This document shows, one piece after another, positions 62,182-64,000 of a stretch of 64,000 nucleotides of DNA (position 1 is its first letter; each line of letters opens with the position of its first letter). The translations under genes were made by a program, and so were the position numbers. The DNA comes from Acidimicrobiia bacterium. GTDB lineage: Bacteria; Actinomycetota; Acidimicrobiia; Acidimicrobiales; Poriferisodalaceae. The stretch covers positions 1 to 64,000 of the forward strand of contig JAJECP010000008.1 of assembly GCA_022821985.1 (NCBI GenBank), given 5' to 3'. Below the pieces are notes generated by a model that was given only the letters and a program-made list of their open reading frames with translations, had not been told where the DNA came from and did no database searches.

Positions 62182-62187
62182 AAGCTA
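62182..62187 (-). promoter_or_regulatory. -10 box TAGCTT of the metallopeptidase gene
   Basis: Minus-strand TAGCTT ends 8 nt before ATG 62173. Confidence 0.45.
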
Positions 62188-62262
62188 GTACACGTGATTT
62201 TGGCGATTCGAGCAGCGCCATCGAGCTTGCCGGGTGGTAGGAATCGCCTTGGGCTGCGGGCT

Positions 62263-63189
62263 TCAGTAGCGGGCGCGGGGGTGGGCTTGGCGGTAGACCT
62301 CGGTCAGCCGTTCCTGTGACACTGCGGTGTAGCGCTGGGTGCTCGAGATCGACGCGTGACCCAGCAGTTCCTGCACGCTGCGGATGTCGGCACCGCCGTC
62401 GAGCATGTGGGTAGCGCAGGAATGGCGCAGGACATGGGTCGTGAGCTCATCGGGCCCGAGTCCGACGCGATCGCCGTGGCGGCGCACGATCAGCCAGACG
62501 CCCTGACGGGTGATGCGGCGGCCCCGGGCATTCAGGAACAGCGCTGCGGCATCGTCTCTCGACCACCACGCAGCAGGCTCCAGCGCCTCCCGCCCGGCGC
62601 CGCTCAGCCAATCGCCCACGGCATCGGCGGCGTGGCGCCCCACCGGCACGACGCGCTCCTTGCTTCCCTTGCCCCACACGCGCATGAGCCGCTCGTCGAG
62701 GTCGACGTCGCCCAGCGAGAGCGCCACCAGCTCGCTGGCGCGCAGGCCCATGCCGTAGAGCACTTCGAGCATTGCCCGGTCTCGTCGCACCAGCGGGCTG
62801 TCCCCCACGGGGGATGCCAGGAGCCGCTCGACCTGATCGCGCCGCAACGCCCGCGGCAGCCCGGCCGGCGCCCGGGGCATGTCGAGCGCACCGGCGGGAT
62901 CGGTCGAAGCCAGATCCTCGGCCACCAGGAACCGGTAGAGGCCACGAAGGCTGACCGCAGCCCGGGCGGCAGTGGAAGCTGCCCGACCGAGATCGTCGCG
63001 CAAGTGCGCCAGGTAGGCCGCAATGTCGGCGGAGCTCGCACCCAGCAGATCGGTGCCTCGTGCCTCGAGCCATGCCGCAAACCCGCCGAGGTCGGCCCGG
63101 TACGACGCCACGGTGCGCGGCGCTCGGCCTCGCTCGTTCGACAGCCAGCCCAGGTAGTCCTCGGCTTCGACCGCCAGCGCAGCGGACAT
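62263..63189 (-). CDS. xerD: Tyrosine recombinase XerD
   Basis: A 308-residue site-specific recombinase that resolves chromosome dimers with XerC at dif. The SAM-like N-terminal DNA-binding domain (YLGWLSNERGRAPRTVASYRADL) precedes the catalytic residues R150 (GLRASE), K174 (KGSKERV), H252-x2-R255 (HVLRHS), H278 (LLGHAS) and Y287. ATG 63189 lies 2 nt after the pyrG stop. The pyrG-xerD order is that of the actinobacterial backbone, so this is the housekeeping recombinase rather than a phage integrase. Confidence 0.93.
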   Translation of the reverse strand: MSAALAVEAEDYLGWLSNERGRAPRTVASYRADLGGFAAWLEARGTDLLGASSADIAAYLAHLRDDLGRAASTAARAAVSLRGLYRFLVAEDLASTDPAGALDMPRAPAGLPRALRRDQVERLLASPVGDSPLVRRDRAMLEVLYGMGLRASELVALSLGDVDLDERLMRVWGKGSKERVVPVGRHAADAVGDWLSGAGREALEPAAWWSRDDAAALFLNARGRRITRQGVWLIVRRHGDRVGLGPDELTTHVLRHSCATHMLDGGADIRSVQELLGHASISSTQRYTAVSQERLTEVYRQAHPRARY

Positions 63190-63191
63190 CT

Positions 63192-64000
63192 TCAGCCCAG
63201 CGATTCGGTGCCCAGCGGCCCTGTTCCAGTCGAAGCCGGCAGCAGCTGAGGATTGCGTCCCTCGGCTCGCGCCAGCGCGGCGCCCACCAGTCCGCAGAAC
63301 AGCGGGGCCGGGCGGTTGGGACGGCTCTTGAACTCCGGGTGGGCTTGGGTGCCCACCCAGAACGCGTGACCGTCCAGCTCGATGAACTCTGCCAGCCGCC
63401 CGTCGGGCGACAGCCCGCTGCACTGCAGGCCGCCCTCTTCCATCCGCTGCCGGTAGGCGCTGTTCACCTCGTAGCGATGCCGGTGCCGCTCGTTGACCAG
63501 CGTGTCGCCGTACATCGCCGCCACGCGACTGCGCGGCGCCAGCCTGGCCACGTATGCGCCGAGCCGCATGGTGCCGCCCTTGTCCTCGATGCCGCGCTGT
63601 GCATGCATGAGATCGATCACCGGGTGCAGCGTGTTGGCGTCAAACTCGGTCGAGTTGGCGCCCAGCAGACCCAGCTCGTTGCGGCAGAACTCGATGACCA
63701 TGACCTGCAGCCCCAAGCACAGACCCAGGCACGGAATGTCGTGCTCGCGTGAGTACGCAGCCGCGGCGATCTTGCCCTCGATGCCCCGCGAGCCGAATCC
63801 CCCTGGGATCACCATCCCATCGAGGTGACGCAGCCGCCCCGCGGCAAGCAACCCCTCGATCTCCTCGGAATGGATCCACTCGATGTCGACTTCGACGCCG
63901 TGGTAGGAGGCCGCATGGCGGAGCGCCTCCACGACGGACAGGTAGGCATCGGGCAGCGCCACGTACTTGCCGATAATGCCGACGCGCACCGTCGCCTGCG
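63192..64000 (-). CDS. pyrG: CTP synthase, C-terminal part
   Basis: Glutamine-dependent enzyme converting UTP to CTP. The frame stays open to the right edge, so the synthetase domain lies outside the window. The visible 268 residues hold VGKYVALPDAYLSVVEALRHA-type linker sequence (IIGKYVALPDAYLS) and the class I glutaminase with G-rich IPGGFGSRG, nucleophile Cys in GLCLGLQ and the His-Glu of THAHPEF-like TQAHPEF. The 2-nt gap to xerD indicates one operon. Confidence 0.97.
   Translation of the reverse strand, partial: QATVRVGIIGKYVALPDAYLSVVEALRHAASYHGVEVDIEWIHSEEIEGLLAAGRLRHLDGMVIPGGFGSRGIEGKIAAAAYSREHDIPCLGLCLGLQVMVIEFCRNELGLLGANSTEFDANTLHPVIDLMHAQRGIEDKGGTMRLGAYVARLAPRSRVAAMYGDTLVNERHRHRYEVNSAYRQRMEEGGLQCSGLSPDGRLAEFIELDGHAFWVGTQAHPEFKSRPNRPAPLFCGLVGAALARAEGRNPQLLPASTGTGPLGTESLG

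Noticed and set aside
62263-63189. xerD as a phage or island integrase marking a mobile element
   Set aside because: It is 2 nt downstream of pyrG in the conserved housekeeping order, with no attachment site or phage genes nearby.

Overview
The window is high-GC actinobacterial chromosome, most likely an uncultured member of the Acidimicrobiia. Lineage markers are mycothione reductase, a putative F420-dependent (LLM-type) oxidoreductase, the gcvH / FHA / MerR / DUF151 / MerR cell-division block, a pyrG-xerD...scpA-scpB-rluB...cmk...der backbone like that of mycobacteria, and many apparently leaderless genes that start 6-8 nt after a TANNNT box. No prophage, transposase or CRISPR array is visible. 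Class placement is inference; the actinobacterial assignment is firm.

Layout. 0-10.6 kb: 3' end of gcvP, a DinB-like protein, a nucleoside hydrolase, a GH3 lipoprotein, selD, a NadD-like nucleotidyltransferase, a 2OG-Fe(II) oxygenase, mycothione reductase, a serine hydrolase and a GNAT enzyme. 10.9-20.8 kb: a catabolic and redox stretch (NicX/M29-like enzyme, acyl-CoA ligase, HIBADH-like dehydrogenase, PLP aminotransferase, Rieske oxygenase, enoyl-CoA hydratase, LLM oxidoreductase, MsrB). 20.8-24.6 kb (minus): pgsA, gcvH, FHA, ftsR-like MerR, DUF151 nuclease, second MerR. 24.6-30.7 kb: HIT protein, SRAP protein, ThDP enzyme, leuS. 30.7-36.3 kb: mutA-mutB and meaB for methylmalonyl-CoA metabolism. 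36.3-40 kb: class I ribonucleotide reductase nrdA-nrdB behind a palindrome-rich regulatory region. 40-42 kb: a ferredoxin-reductase-type flavoprotein, a DUF427 gene and tRNA-Pro(GGG). 42-51 kb: der, a DUF512 radical-SAM-like protein, ispH, a Phd/RelE pair, plsC, an aroA-cmk fusion and tyrA. 51-64 kb: a fused indolepyruvate ferredoxin oxidoreductase, rluB, scpB, scpA, trpS, a DUF222/HNH protein, a secreted metallopeptidase with duplicated cell-wall-binding repeats, xerD and the 3' part of pyrG.

Main discovery. The window holds two probable selenoprotein genes that ordinary gene calling truncates at in-frame UGA codons. In selD the catalytic Cys codon of the SHGAG(C)xCK motif is TGA (4426-4428), inside a frame that opens at a leaderless GTG. 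In the DUF427 gene the Cys of the C-P-W-K-G motif is TGA (minus strand, 41657-41659), followed by 53 residues of normal DUF427 sequence. Each UGA is followed by a SECIS-like hairpin; the DUF427 one has a 6-bp stem and a GGUC apical loop like that of E. coli fdhF. The organism therefore probably decodes selenocysteine, makes its selenophosphate with a selenocysteine-containing SelD, and uses selenium in a little-studied protein family. selA, selB and selC were not found here.
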